64,000 nucleotides of DNA from Aurelia coerulea. Its lineage: Eukaryota; Cnidaria; Scyphozoa; Semaeostomeae; Ulmaridae. Within the stretch, counting starts at the first letter, position 1; every line of letters begins with the position of its first letter. The stretch lies in contig CM076943.1 in assembly GCA_039566865.1 (NCBI GenBank), positions 21,999,163 through 22,063,162 of the forward strand. Direction: 5' to 3'. Below are positions 22,612 to 33,009 of this stretch, one piece after another. The notes under the pieces are model-generated. The model was not told the DNA's origin. It did not search any database and saw only the letters and a program-made list of their open reading frames with translations. The position numbers and the translations under genes are program-made.

Positions 22612-22806
22612 TACAGTTGGAAGGGGCATACAGAGGATTTTCCGTTCAGAAATGTTTTTCTAGCCTACGTGCAGCCTCAACGCTCCTCCCAGAACGTGCA
22701 GAAAAAAAGCAGCCTTGTTTCCCACAGAGCACAAAAATGTATTTATATCTACAGCAATTTCTTTTTTGCCAATAATTTCTTTGTCTGGTCCTGGAGACAT
22801 ACAGTA

Positions 22807-24167
22807 GGGTAAGACGGGGTAAAGTGAACTACGGGGTAAAGTGAACTACTCAGAACTTTCACGCTTCTCTCCAAAAGCAAACATGCAATGATAAAACATG
22901 ATTTATGCCAAATGCTTTGTTACATGTGCTCACAGGAAATGAAATCATTTTTGCAAAATAGTTATTCCTGTTGTTGCAAAAAATCCCTTTACCCGAGGCA
23001 GTAAAAACAACCTCGGGAAATCATGGTTGTTAGGTTTGGGCTCCTATCTTTGGTCTTAATTTTTGACCCCAAGACGAAATTAATTTCTATTCTTGTTTTG
23101 ATCGATTTGAAGCACATACCATGTGTTTACATTTTCCAAAAGGAAAGGGCCAAGAAAGACTTTCTTGTACGCTTACATAATATTTTAAAAGATCTACCGT
23201 CCAGTCGATATTTTGCTTCGACCGGGGTAAAGTGAACTACCCATGATTTTTCATTTTCTCATGTGAACATGAAGTCAGATGAAGAAGACCTTTTCAATCT
23301 CATTTGGTTCATAAGTCTGCCCTCAGGAAATCATAATTTGCAGGATAATTTTTCGCTCTGATGGTACAGAAATATATTCTGATACCAGCTCCCTGAAAAA
23401 CCTCCAAACTTTTGACAGCCGAAGTTTGACCTTCATTCAAAAATGAGGTTACTGATCCAAGAATTTTGTTGGGATTTGATGAAGCAAGCATACCTATCGA
23501 CATGAAAAGGATAAATGGCCATCACTGTGAAATTAGAATATAAATAATTGTTATAGATTTATAACTATTTTTGATCTTATTTCTGGGCGGAGGTTTCAGG
23601 GCAAAGTGAGCTACTTTGAAAATATTGTTTCTCTTTGTGGTAATTTGGTATTTATATGCAATATAGTATTTTCGAAGAATATTCCAATTATTGTTCATCG
23701 ACTTGGATTCAGGTCTCGCAATCTGACTCGAATTGATGACTTAGACAATAGTTTTTGGTTAATATTTGATCTGCAAAGATTGTTCTCAACATAGGTCACA
23801 ATTTAATTTTTTTAAATATCACTCTTGTCAAATTTTTGGGTTTGTTTCGTTTTGGCATGCGAAGAACTCCTTAGAGTTGCCAAATAAATCATATTTACGG
23901 GTATTACCAGCATTATTTTGTTTTTATCGAACAATTGCTAAGTAGTTCACTTTACCCCGGTCCGGGGTAAAGTGAACTAGGCAGAGCGGTCGCCAAAGAA
24001 AGCTCTTTTGTGAGACAATGGAAAAAGATTTGAAAAATATTTTTGTTGGATAAACTGACCCAAAGACATAATGTCAAAACAACGTTAAAAAGTTTACCCT
24101 CAGCTACAGTCTCTTTAGGATATCTTTGAAAAACCTCCAAAGTAGTTCACTTTACCCCGTCTTACCC
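22807..24167. mobile_element. TA-flanked element with internal copies of its end, 1361 bp
   Basis: TA at 22805-22806 and 24168-24169. Ends GGGTAAGACGGGGTAAAGTG and CACTTTACCCCGTCTTACCC. The core gtaaagtgaacta recurs inside: twice at the left end, at about 23223, and as a head-to-head pair at 23942-23980. No transposase frame survives; the longest open stretches are about 60-70 codons. Confidence 0.8.
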
Positions 24168-24169
24168 TA

Positions 24170-24480
24170 TATCAAATCCAACAAACAAATTTTTAAAGAA
24201 TTCTTCGTCGAGAAAGACATACCATACACCCTTCGTAGTGATCAAAACCAAAAACTACAGGGTATGGTATTGAAAATGCACGTTTACTTGGATCTAGGAT
24301 ATGGCATGCAATGCCATCTTCCATAAAGAGAGTCCCGAACACTAAACAACTTCAAAAGAAAAATTAAAAACTACGAATTTGGTTGCAGCTGTAGACTATG
24401 TAAATTGTATGTTGATAATCTTGATAATAGCGGAGGGCCGCAAGCATCGATGTTGACCAGGGCTCTTTCGTTGATCAGTG
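24170..24480 (+). pseudogene. LINE reverse-transcriptase C-terminal fragment (decayed)
   Basis: With frameshifts, the + strand reads ENARLLGSRIWHAMP, then RES, then NNFKRKIKNY and CSCRLCK, the usual C-terminal tail of CR1/Jockey-type LINE reverse transcriptases (yG..IW..LP..iR.s.sl..FK..lk.Y). At least one frameshift separates the parts. Begins directly after the element ending at 24167. Same family as 34296-34416. Confidence 0.65.
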
Positions 24481-24773
24481 ACATATTTTGATCGTTGAAT
24501 GGGCCAAAATTTTCTGCATGTTTCTTGTAAACACAAAGAAGTCGTGTTAAATGTGGAGTGGCTGATGTTAGATAGGCTACATCGTAATCTTTTCTGAAGA
24601 GAAAACGAGGCGTTTAGGCCTGTCTGAAACCCAAGCTGTTTTTCTGGGTACTTGAGGATTCCACTGGCAAACTTTTATTTCTGCTTGTGTTTCTTTCTGA
24701 TGTGAGACTTTTTTCTGGGGTTTTCAATTTGATGAATTTTACTAATCTTTTTCAAAAGCGTGGGCATTTTAGC

Positions 24774-25103
24774 CCCGGGGGGGGGGGGGTACTTGACCAG
24801 GTTTTGGTCGGGGACGTGCCATCGAAGCTTCAAAAACATACCCGTTCCTTATACCAATTTTGCGAAAAAGTATACCCGACTTTATACCAATTTTGCGAAA
24901 AAGTATACCCGACCTTATACCAATTTTCCGAAAAAGTATACCAAAATCGTTCTTTAAACCAAAATTGCGAAAATCGATACCGTTCCTTATACCAAAATCG
25001 TGAAAATCGATACCGTTCCTTATACCAAAATCGTGAAAATCGATACCCTTCCCGATGGCACGTCCCCGTACCCAAAATATGTGAAGTACCCCCCCCCCCC
25101 GGG
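24774..25103. mobile_element. G-run hAT-like element, copy 4, with 33-bp minisatellite
   Basis: Perfect 8-bp duplication ATTTTAGC at 24766-24773 and 25104-25111. Ends CCCCGGGGG.TACTTGACC and GAAGTACCCCCC. The interior (24840-25050) is about six copies of a 33-bp unit (taccaattttgcgaaaaagt plus tataccc.). Because 33 is a multiple of three, both strands stay open, which gives spurious YQFCEKVY-like repeats. Confidence 0.8.
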
Positions 25104-25257
25104 ATTTTAGCAGCAGCTATTACTAGTACGTAACATGTATTTAGGTTTCGGTTGGCGTTAATAAGTACATTAGGTAACTCAAAGAATCAAAGCTGTCCTA
25201 ATCCTTCAATTATGATTGGTAATGTCTGTTGTTTGGAACGAAAAAACAATTCAGACT

Positions 25258-25414
25258 TAGACTGATTACGATTTGAGTCCTAGAAATCGCTACCACTCAC
25301 TCCCATACTCACTCATACTAGTAGTATGAACGAGCAGGGGGGTGGGTGGTAGCAGTATGAGCGAGTATGGGGGTGAGTGGTAGCGATTACTAGGACTCTA
25401 TCGTAATCAGTCTA
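25258..25414. mobile_element. Mutator-like MITE, 157 bp
   Basis: Perfect 9-bp duplication ATTCAGACT at 25249-25257 and 25415-25423. Ends TAGACTGATTACGAT and .TCGTAATCAGTCTA; arms pair almost fully (gagtcctag, gctaccactcac). A 9-bp target is typical of the MuDR group. Confidence 0.8.
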
Positions 25415-25475
25415 ATTCAGACTAGCGATTGCTAGGCTTAAATCAATTTCATGCAGTAAGGAAATCTGTTGTGAG

Positions 25476-25870
25476 CACGGGGGGGGGGGAGGTTCTTGGC
25501 CAAAGTTTGGGTAGGGGTCTGCCGCGAGCATATTCAAAATGGTACCGTTGGCTAGACTAATTTTTACGAAAATGGTACCCTTGGCTAGACCAATTTGACC
25601 ATTCTCTAGACCAATTTTTACGAAAGTGGTACCCTTGGCTAGACCAATTTTGATGATTTCCTGGACGAATATTGTCCAATTTGTACCAAATATGATATCA
25701 TGACCGTTCGCTAGACCAATATTGTCAAAAATGATACCCTTGGCTAGACCATTGTAGGCCAAAATTGCAAAAAAGTATACCCTTGGCTAGACTAGAAGTC
25801 CGAAAAAGTATACCCTTGCTCGCGGCACATTCCCAGGTACCTTTACTATGGAAGAACCCCCCCCCCCGTG
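25476..25870. mobile_element. G-run hAT-like element, copy 5, with minisatellite
   Basis: Perfect 8-bp duplication GTTGTGAG at 25468-25475 and 25871-25878. Ends CACGGGGGGG and CCCCCCCGTG. The interior repeats ggctagaccaatttt.acgaaa with ggtaccctt about seven times. The module sequence differs from copy 4, so the minisatellite is element-specific. Confidence 0.8.
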
Positions 25871-25878
25871 GTTGTGAG

Positions 25879-26131
25879 ACTGCAAAGGATCTTGGGGAGC
25901 ACTGGATCTTTAATGATCTTCAGCAATTATTTTAGAAGTCATAATATTCAACTGAGCAAGTTTAGGCAATATCATTTCTCATACAGACAACAGTAAACAG
26001 CTCGCAATTCTTTGAACATCCATACCGGATGAGTGAAAAGAAGTTAACACGTTTCGTGGGCTGTGGAATAAAACATATGCAGCCGATAGTCAAAACTGAA
26101 ATGTTAATCTATTAGTCAAATGTTAACTTAT
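25879..26131. other. Spacer with partial direct repeat
   Basis: 26038-26130 is a diverged direct copy of 26403-26497 (gttaa.acgtttg.tgggc, cagccgata, gttaatctatcag). Probably a subterminal duplication of the neighbouring palindrome. Confidence 0.4.
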
Positions 26132-26768
26132 AAGATGGATTTTTTACCAAGATGCGTTGCGTTCTACAATGTAACAAATCGTTGAATTTCGATCATCGAA
26201 CGTACTGCGCGTAGGAAAATTCACTTTGGCCAAATTTTGCAGAATCACCGATTACAATGTTGCATTGAAATGATTTTCGACTCTGGACTCTGGGGTAAAT
26301 ATTAAAGTTTTGATAAACGTCCAAATGAGAAATAGCGTTTCCAAGAAATATAAAAGCAAGACTGGATTGAAAATTGCGAAAGTTTAGTATACCAAAAGAT
26401 TCAAAAAGTTAATACGTTTGTTGGGCCGTAGATTAAAAAGTACGTAGTAGCCGATATTCAAAACCAAGATATGTTAATCTATCAGTCAACTTGGATGTGA
26501 AAATTTGTTTGGTAAAAGCACTCATCATTTAGACCCATGACCCATGAATTAGAAAAAATGGTAAATGGTAAATGACGTCAGAGAACAACAAGAGTTACTA
26601 GTCCCAGTCCCTTGATTTGCCCGGAATTTTCGACGAACCACCAGAAAGAAAAGACGGGAAAAAATATGTTTAAAGTGAGGTATCGTTATTTTGGATTTAG
26701 AATGGACATTATTGATAGTATTTAAGAAAAAAAAAACAAAACCATAAAAGGTGATATGCACTTTAAAG

Positions 26769-26982
26769 ATAGATACTAGAAGAGTCAGATGCAACAACTT
26801 TTTCAGCCTTTCAATCTTATGCTATCATCAGAGTGTGACTGGTTAAAACGATAAAGAAACTTCTTTATCGAGTTTCTTTATCATTTTAGTCAGTCACACT
26901 GTGATGATAACATAAGATTAAAAGGCCTTAGTGTGCTAAGAAAAAAATTTCCGTTTTTGCATCTGACTCTTCTAGTATCTAT
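26769..26982. mobile_element. Nested small foldback element
   Basis: Ends atagatactagaagagtcag and ctgactcttctagtatctat are perfect inverses. Inner inverted blocks gaaactt.tttatc and tgatgataacataagatt / aatcttatgctatcatca. About 214 bp. Confidence 0.75.
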
Positions 26983-27738
26983 CTGATTTAGAAAAATTCT
27001 GGTAAGGGGTTTGTATATGGGAAAATAATTCCGCATTCCATTCTAGTCCATGATTTACTTTCCATTGAAATATAAGTTCAATAAAATTGTCTCTTTCAGA
27101 AAAAGAACCTTGATGACCTAAAAAGATCCGACCCTTCCCAGGGAATGACCCATTGTGTATTGCCCGACTTTCCTGAACAATGCTAACCTTTAACTTTGGT
27201 GATTGGCTCAGGGAAATCAAATTTCCGGCGGGAGCAATACACCTGCCTCGTGGATGGAAAAAAGAACCGCCAGGAGGAAGGAAGATTTAGTCAAGGAATG
27301 AGAAAAAAGACGAAGTAAACATAAAAATATAAAAAAAATAAATGGTGCGGGAGGGTGGGCGATGAAATTCCAGTATGTAGATCTTCCTTGTTCTTGCTGT
27401 CGAGCGATCTGAGTGCACACGGAAATGGATGCCACACCTATGCTCTAAAAATCCCACAATCCCTAGGGGTCCCATGATTGGCTAATATAAACTACTACTT
27501 CTGACGCCATTAACTCAGGTTAAACAAGTCTAACCCTCATTAAATGTCAATGACAAGTAAATCATGGACCAGAATGGAACGTAAAATTTTTGTTCCCATA
27601 CAAACCCCTCCCCTTACTATACCAGTATTTCCCTGATTCTGGGCTTGAATTGAATGATGGGTGATTCTACCCAAATAATTTCACATCTAAGTTGACAGAT
27701 AGATTAACATCTTGGTTTTGAATATCGTCTACCTACTT

Positions 27739-27744
27739 TTTATT
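27739..27744 (-). promoter_or_regulatory. Candidate polyadenylation signal for EXD1
   Basis: AATAAA on the minus strand about 320 bp beyond the EXD1 stop, inside the palindromic element. Supported only by the hexamer. Confidence 0.25.
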
Positions 27745-28062
27745 CTACAGCCCAACAAACGTATTAACTTTTTAACTCATTCGGTATACTAAACTTTCGC
27801 AGTTTCAATCCAGTCTTGCCTTTAAGTTTCTTGGAAACGCTATTTCTCATTGGGACTTTTATCAAAACTTCAATATTTACCCCAGAGTCCAGAATCTAAA
27901 ATCGTTTCAACGCAACATTGTGCCAGGTGATTCTGCAAAATTTGGCGAAAGGGAATTTTCCTACGCATAGTGCGTTCGATGATCGAAATTCAACGGTGTA
28001 TTTCATTGTGGAACGCAACGCATCTTGATAAAAAATCTCTTGCAGCCATCTTTTCTGAATGT

Positions 28063-29436
28063 TCAATTCAAGATATTAGTTATTTTATCGATTTTAACCC
28101 TCTCTCCGTGAACAGGTCCAGTGTGTTCTGCTCGAATGATTGGGTTCGTACGCAATAGATCATCATCACTTGGAAACGCGTGTGTCTTCACTGTTCCAAA
28201 AGTTCTCGACAACAGCTTTGGCATATCTGTTGCTGCGGATCCCCCCACTACAGGAGAACTCGGCGCAGCATAGAAGTCCCGCATTTTTGCACGGCCGGCC
28301 GCGTGGGGTCTCTGTGCATCACTTTGAACACCCCTAGGTTCTGACGCACGCCCAAATAAATCTCTTTTGGCGATACCGACTTCTGGACGTGAATACTGAT
28401 CTGAGCGTAAATATGGGCTGCTATTCGCGGAGCTGCCACTGATCTGGCTTTGAGTACTTGGACTGCTTTCATAACAAGGCCTATCCGGGGATGATTTCCG
28501 GCTGTCCGGACTCAAAGCTGGATATTCCTGATCATATTTACTATAATCGTTATCACTGTTTGGTGATGGTTGAAGATGCTGCTTTGCAGGGAGTTCCACT
28601 CCTTTCGGCTTTGCAGATGGTCCACTGTCTACCGAAGATGACCGTGATCGGTCTGTTGAAGGAGTATCACAATCAAACCAGTCAATAGGTACTTTCTTTC
28701 TTGGAATTGCAGATAAAACACTTCCTGTGTGGCTTTGATTCTCTGATAATACACTTCCTGGTTGGCCTTGATTCTTGGATATACTTCCTGTGTTGCTTTG
28801 CTCATCTTCTAAGAAATTTCTGCTGTTATTGGAATCATTTACCTTTGCTTCTTCTCTCTTTTCTTCCTGACAATTAACAATCTTACCATCTTTCTCCGCT
28901 TCTTTGTAGTCCACTTGACTTTCAGAGCTCTTAGCTGCGTTTGGGGCAAACTTACCAACACTGTGCTGTGCAACATTGGAATAATTTCTTGAACCATTCG
29001 CATAGCTTGTTCTACCATTCAGTAAATTGCTCGTTGCCTTTGCCTTATTTTGCTCTCTAATTATTGACTCCGATCTGAACACAATACTCGTTTCGCTTGA
29101 TTCACCATTCTCCGATGCCTTTTCTTTTATCATTCTCCAGGGTGCATTCCTTTTATCTACCCGTGGCTCGTTATCAAAATAGGACCGTCTCCCCTTCTGG
29201 TCAAGGTCATCTCTTTCCACGATTTTTCCGTGCTTTTTCTGGTAATTCGCAGCAAATTGTTTACCTTCCGTCCAACCTCCATTACCCGATTTAGCAAATG
29301 CAGCTTCAGCCCCGTTATCGAATTGAAATTCGTCTCCAGAATCAATTTTCTCATCCTTGTCTTTATATGCTTTCCAACGTCTTTCTGAAATATTCTTCAA
29401 CCGATAAAAGGGATCTGGAACTTTCCTAATGTGTCG
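28063..29436 (-). CDS. EXD1: EXD1 last exon: tail of about 457 residues
   Basis: Begins after acceptor attttttcag in phase 0, continuing exon 11, and ends at TGA. Only the first 25 or so residues (VPDPFYRLKNISERRWKAYK) resemble the family, where vertebrate EXD1 has a similar Arg/Lys-rich helix. The rest is Ser/Asn/Asp/Lys-rich and probably disordered. It contains one GGW motif, an IDWFD motif, a threefold repeat of a GSVLSENQ-like decamer, and a stretch rich in SP dipeptides. It is far longer than the vertebrate tail. The frame stays open for 1.37 kb and codon choice looks coding. An upstream extension of the frame to 29706 runs through the pyrimidine tract and is intronic. Confidence 0.8.
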   Translation of the reverse strand, partial: RHIRKVPDPFYRLKNISERRWKAYKDKDEKIDSGDEFQFDNGAEAAFAKSGNGGWTEGKQFAANYQKKHGKIVERDDLDQKGRRSYFDNEPRVDKRNAPWRMIKEKASENGESSETSIVFRSESIIREQNKAKATSNLLNGRTSYANGSRNYSNVAQHSVGKFAPNAAKSSESQVDYKEAEKDGKIVNCQEEKREEAKVNDSNNSRNFLEDEQSNTGSISKNQGQPGSVLSENQSHTGSVLSAIPRKKVPIDWFDCDTPSTDRSRSSSVDSGPSAKPKGVELPAKQHLQPSPNSDNDYSKYDQEYPALSPDSRKSSPDRPCYESSPSTQSQISGSSANSSPYLRSDQYSRPEVGIAKRDLFGRASEPRGVQSDAQRPHAAGRAKMRDFYAAPSSPVVGGSAATDMPKLLSRTFGTVKTHAFPSDDDLLRTNPIIRAEHTGPVHGERVKIDKITNILN

Positions 29437-29459
29437 CTGAAAAAATGAAAGAAACATTT

Positions 29460-29930
29460 GGCTATCAAGATCAGAGGTGGAAAAGTGCGTGAAGCTGCGA
29501 AGCTTGTTTGTCTGGAAGGAAGGTAGAAAAGGAAAGAGGTTAAGCAGAATTGAAGGAAGGAAAGAAAGAAAACGATGAATGGAGGAATGAAAGGAAAAAG
29601 GTTGTAAAAAAGGATGGACAGAAAATGGATGGAAGGAAAAAGGAAAGAGGAAGAAAGTAGGATGGAAGGAAGATAGGATGACAAAGAAAGCAAAAATTGA
29701 AAACAAAAAGAGACAGGAAGGACTAAAGGGAGGAAAGAATAGAAGAAAATCAATGTTTGGGTCATACTCTTTTCATTTACAGTTTTGTGATCCAAGGAAG
29801 CTTCAAAAATAACTTTAGTTCCTAATGGATTATCGACTACACTGAAATCTTGGACTACGGAAAATTGATAAAACAATGGAAGGAAGAATTCTGGTTTGAT
29901 GTTCCTTCGCAGGAAGGCGAATATTTTTTC
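29460..29930 (-). repeat. Inverted duplicate of the 10.9-11.4 kb segment
   Basis: The partner of 10880-11365 in opposite orientation. Lies in the last EXD1 intron; its CTTTCC-rich part (29530-29760) would act as the polypyrimidine tract region upstream of the last exon. The open stretch PEFFLPLFY.FSVV is preserved but in neither copy is it joined to recognised exons. Confidence 0.5.
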
Positions 29931-30265
29931 CACCACTGATCAAGATATCACCTAAAATCAATGGGGAATGACCGGGGGAATGACCTCACATTAAAGGGCA
30001 AATCGGGAGTTAGCATCGTTGACAGTGCAATGAACGATTACACTGTTATGAATAACATATTGTATTTTTTGCAAGCTTTTCTCGTTATTTCTCTGCGAAA
30101 TTAGGTATTCACATAATATGTTTGTACACAACGACGTCCTCTTTCGTGTGCACTGTGACGTCAAAACTGACTAGGATAAGCTTGATCTAATCTTAAGAGA
30201 GACGTGTGGCAACAGTTTCTGCATATAAACTTAAAATTCTGTATCAATTAAACTAAAATGCCAGG

Positions 30266-30495
30266 ATTTATATACACTCGCATTCATATGCACTATACAC
30301 TCGTATTTATATACACTCGTATTTATATACACTCGTATTTATATACACTCGTATTTATATACAATCGTATTTACATAAACTCGTATTTATATACACTCGT
30401 ATTTATATACACTATACACTTGTATTTACATACACTCATATTTATATACACTCGTATTTATATACACTATACACTCGTATTTATATAAACTCGTA
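30266..30495. repeat. 16-bp minisatellite (cactcgtatttatata)n
   Basis: About 14 imperfect copies of a 16-bp unit, some expanded by cactata. Intronic in EXD1. The open frame of YTLVFIYTRIYI type across it is a by-product of the repeat. Confidence 0.85.
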
Positions 30496-31293
30496 CCCGA
30501 TACAAATGTATCAAGCATAACCCTTCATCAGTAGCTGATCTCATCTTGCCTCTAAATCGTGGATAGCCTCTTTGCAGTGCAACCGTAGAAAAATGGCGCC
30601 AGAATTAGGTCAGTTAGGCCCAACTCCTCCCAACTTCTTCAAAATTTATCAATGGATAACGGCTGCCGAAAGCGTGAAGAGGTCCAAAGACGTTAAAAAC
30701 TTGTTTAACCAGAAGACAAGCTTGTTTCACAACCTTACTGGAACCAAGCCCAGATTTGTACTTTTATGTAAAAGCAAAGAACTGGAGTCGGTCTCAACTG
30801 ACCGTCACGCGAAAATGTCCGCGAATAGAAATTGAAGTGCTTTGCATGATTAATCTTGCTTTATCGCAAATCTCCGTGAAACTTAATTTGAGACAGACTT
30901 TAAGCGGCTGTAGTAAGAGCCCCCACCCCTTCTATGGCTAATGGCAAAATCTATAGCTCATAGTACATTTTTTGACAAAGATTACATTAGTTTTTGTTGA
31001 CAGAAACAAATACCAATCCTCGTTAAAATGCTTTGGTCGTTTGTATAAATGATCAAATTAAAGTTAAAAGATTAATTAGTAATTAGTTTAGGATCAACAT
31101 TTTGGTGATTTTCCAAGTTCAGTTTCAGACATTTTCAAACAATTATTGGAGATCAAAAAGGCCAATTTTTAGCAATGAAATTTTCAGATTGAAGGGTATA
31201 TTCTTGGGAAATAAAAGAAAATCGTTGTATTGAAATCCTTTTGCTATCAAAATAAAAGCAAACACACGTACGAACCGTTTTCCGATGTACTCT
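30496..31293. other. EXD1 intron, no further feature
   Basis: Intronic sequence between exons 11 and 12 with no repeat ends or splice-flanked frames that I can support. Confidence 0.4.
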
Positions 31294-31297
31294 TTAA

Positions 31298-31504
31298 AGG
31301 CAGTCTGTCACGCATCTGATTGGGTGATAATGACAATACAAAGAATAGGAGAATTGAATTGCTGCTGATCCTACTGACTTTTTACGACCGTAGAAATTGA
31401 TAACGATCAGCTCTCCTTTATTCTAAATGCACAGATTCACAAAGAAATGCATTGTGTTGAGCTCCGACTTTATTACACCCAATTAGATACATGACAGACT
31501 GCCT
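31298..31504. mobile_element. piggyBac-like TTAA MITE, 207 bp
   Basis: TTAA at 31294-31297 and 31505-31508. Ends AGGCAGTCTGTCACGCATCT and .ATACATGACAGACTGCCT are inverted. A partial relative lies at 11540-11682. It is 47 bp from the donor of EXD1 exon 11. Confidence 0.75.
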
Positions 31505-31551
31505 TTAAGTACGCTTCTCGCAAGATAAATTCAAAGGCAGTCAGTACTTAC

Positions 31552-31677
31552 CAATGTCTCAGAGGAATTCATATTTGAATCCCTAAAAACGCCAAGATAA
31601 ATATCAACACCATGAAGGAATTCAGCCATCATATTCTCCATCTGAGTTATCCGAAGTTCTCTCAAGAACAATACTTT
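31552..31677 (-). CDS. EXD1: EXD1 exon 11
   Basis: 42 codons, phase 0 at both ends; acceptor ctcttttttcag, donor GTAAGT. Encodes the helix that follows the exonuclease fold (KVLFLRELRI, then MENMMAEFLHGVD). In canonical DEDD enzymes the last catalytic Asp would lie at the exon 10/11 junction; here it is Lys. Confidence 0.9.
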
Positions 31678-31747
31678 CTGAAAAAAGAGCAATACACTGT
31701 CATAAAGTGATCATGTGGTCAACTCTGCAAAATTTGGGCCGAAGCAT

Positions 31748-32489
31748 CAGGGGTAGATCCAGCCCGAAGTTGAAGGGGGGGACGTAGAAAGGGGGCGCAA
31801 AATACGCAATAGAAAGTAAGGGACAATTTTTGGGACTCTTATATAAGAAAATTCTTTGTTGATTTATAAGTTTCTCCCACATTCAGATCGAAACAGTTAA
31901 AAATAAGTATGTTAGGTTCAGGATGAGGGGCGCTCTTCTCGCCAAAGAGGGGGCACCAAAGCTGAGGTTTCATCGTGAAGGGGGGCAGCAGGGCATGAAA
32001 AAATATTTTCCTTCCTGCGACCGGACAGAAATCATCCTCAAAAATCCTGCAAGCATAGAATACTTAAAATGTCCAGCTTTCTGGAAAAGAAGTCAACTTT
32101 CAATGGTTCCAAACGATCTATTTTGAATCCCCATGTCCATAGCATTTATCAAATATTGGATTTGAATTAAATTTGAGCCCAGTCACAGAAACTATCATGA
32201 TTGGCATTGGGTTCAGTTACTTTCTTTACTGATCTCATATTTGTTATCACTATAAACAAAAATGGTACTGACATATCTCGATCAGTTAATTTTGCCTGAA
32301 TTTATGATACCTGTTTCATTTTTATGAAAAAATGGATATCAGAGCATGAATGAACAGGATATATTAGAAAAATTTCCTGCAGGACATTAGTAATGGGAAA
32401 TTTCCTGCGACCGCCCGGTCGCATGGTCGGGTGGGTTTTCATGCCCTGGGGGGCAGCTGCCCCATTTGCACTCCCTAATTCTACCACTG
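31748..32489. mobile_element. hAT-like element in EXD1 intron
   Basis: Ends CAGGGGTAGATCCAG and .CTAATTCTACCACTG are imperfect inverted repeats of the CAGNGG type. Subterminal G and C runs (gaagggggggg; ggggggcagctgcccc). Flanks ggccgaag and ggctgaag may be a worn 8-bp duplication. Confidence 0.55.
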
Positions 32490-32826
32490 GGCTGAAGTCT
32501 TAACAAAGGGCCGACCTCAGTGAGATCCGCATCAGAACCGAATATTTGTAAGCATAGTTTGAGTAATTTGATATGTTTGGGATAAAAATCGTGTCGAATT
32601 TGTGTATCTAACTCTTACAATTATATGTTGATTTCATTCGTAAAAGAGACAAAGAACTATCATAGGTATATATCCTTGTAATTTGATTTTGTGAATAAGC
32701 CCCTCTCTGATAAACCCTATTCTCTTTTAAACCACCCTTGGTCCAATATATATGTGCAGCCAAAGTTCATAAAGGCAGCATCAAGAGCTACGGCATGGTA
32801 GTCTTCGAAAAAATGGAGAATCTCAC
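32490..32826. other. EXD1 intron, nothing recognised
   Basis: Plain intronic sequence between the hAT-like element and exon 10. Confidence 0.35.
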
Positions 32827-32889
32827 CTCTGCAACTGCATTGAGAAGTTCTTCCGCTAAAGGTCTTGTGGTCCAAAGATATGCATTACT
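32827..32889 (-). CDS. EXD1: EXD1 exon 10
   Basis: 21 codons, phase 0 at both ends; acceptor ctttcggcag, donor GTGAGA. Reads YLWTTRPLAEELLNAVAE, the W.TRPL motif that opens Exo III in this family. The canonical Tyr-Ala..Asp of active enzymes is absent. Confidence 0.92.
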
Positions 32890-33009
32890 CTGCCGAAAGA
32901 TAAGATATCACTTTGGATAAATAACGAGCTAATTATAGATGTCATAAACAGCCTCTGTCCGTGCTTGAAACTATCAAGAGATAATATTCGATAAAGAAGA
33001 AAATGCATA

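Larger units (their letters stand above)
26132..28054. mobile_element. Large palindromic element abutting the EXD1 stop
   Basis: Left arm 26132-26510 and right arm 27660-28054 are inverted (aagatg.attttttaccaagatgcg; atttaccccagagtcc; tgttaatctatcag). Inner arms 26990-27055 and 27555-27625 also pair. A separate foldback (26769-26982) is nested inside. The right edge lies 8 bp from the EXD1 stop codon, so the EXD1 3' UTR would be made of this element. Confidence 0.7.

Noticed and set aside
24687..25133. 148-codon open frame with YQFCEKVYP repeats
   Set aside because: Lies wholly over a hAT-like element bounded by an 8-bp duplication; the opposite strand is equally open.
14861..25870. G/C runs as assembly gaps or errors
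   Set aside because: Each run joins the same inner sequence and is flanked by exact target duplications, so they are element ends; their exact lengths may still be unreliable.
29437..29706. N-terminal extension of the EXD1 last exon (Ser/Phe/Leu-rich)
   Set aside because: It is translation through the CTTTCC-rich intron tract; a clean acceptor at 29437 in the right phase explains the exon start.
30258..30488. 76-codon open frame (YTLVFIYTRIY)
   Set aside because: Direct product of the 16-bp minisatellite.
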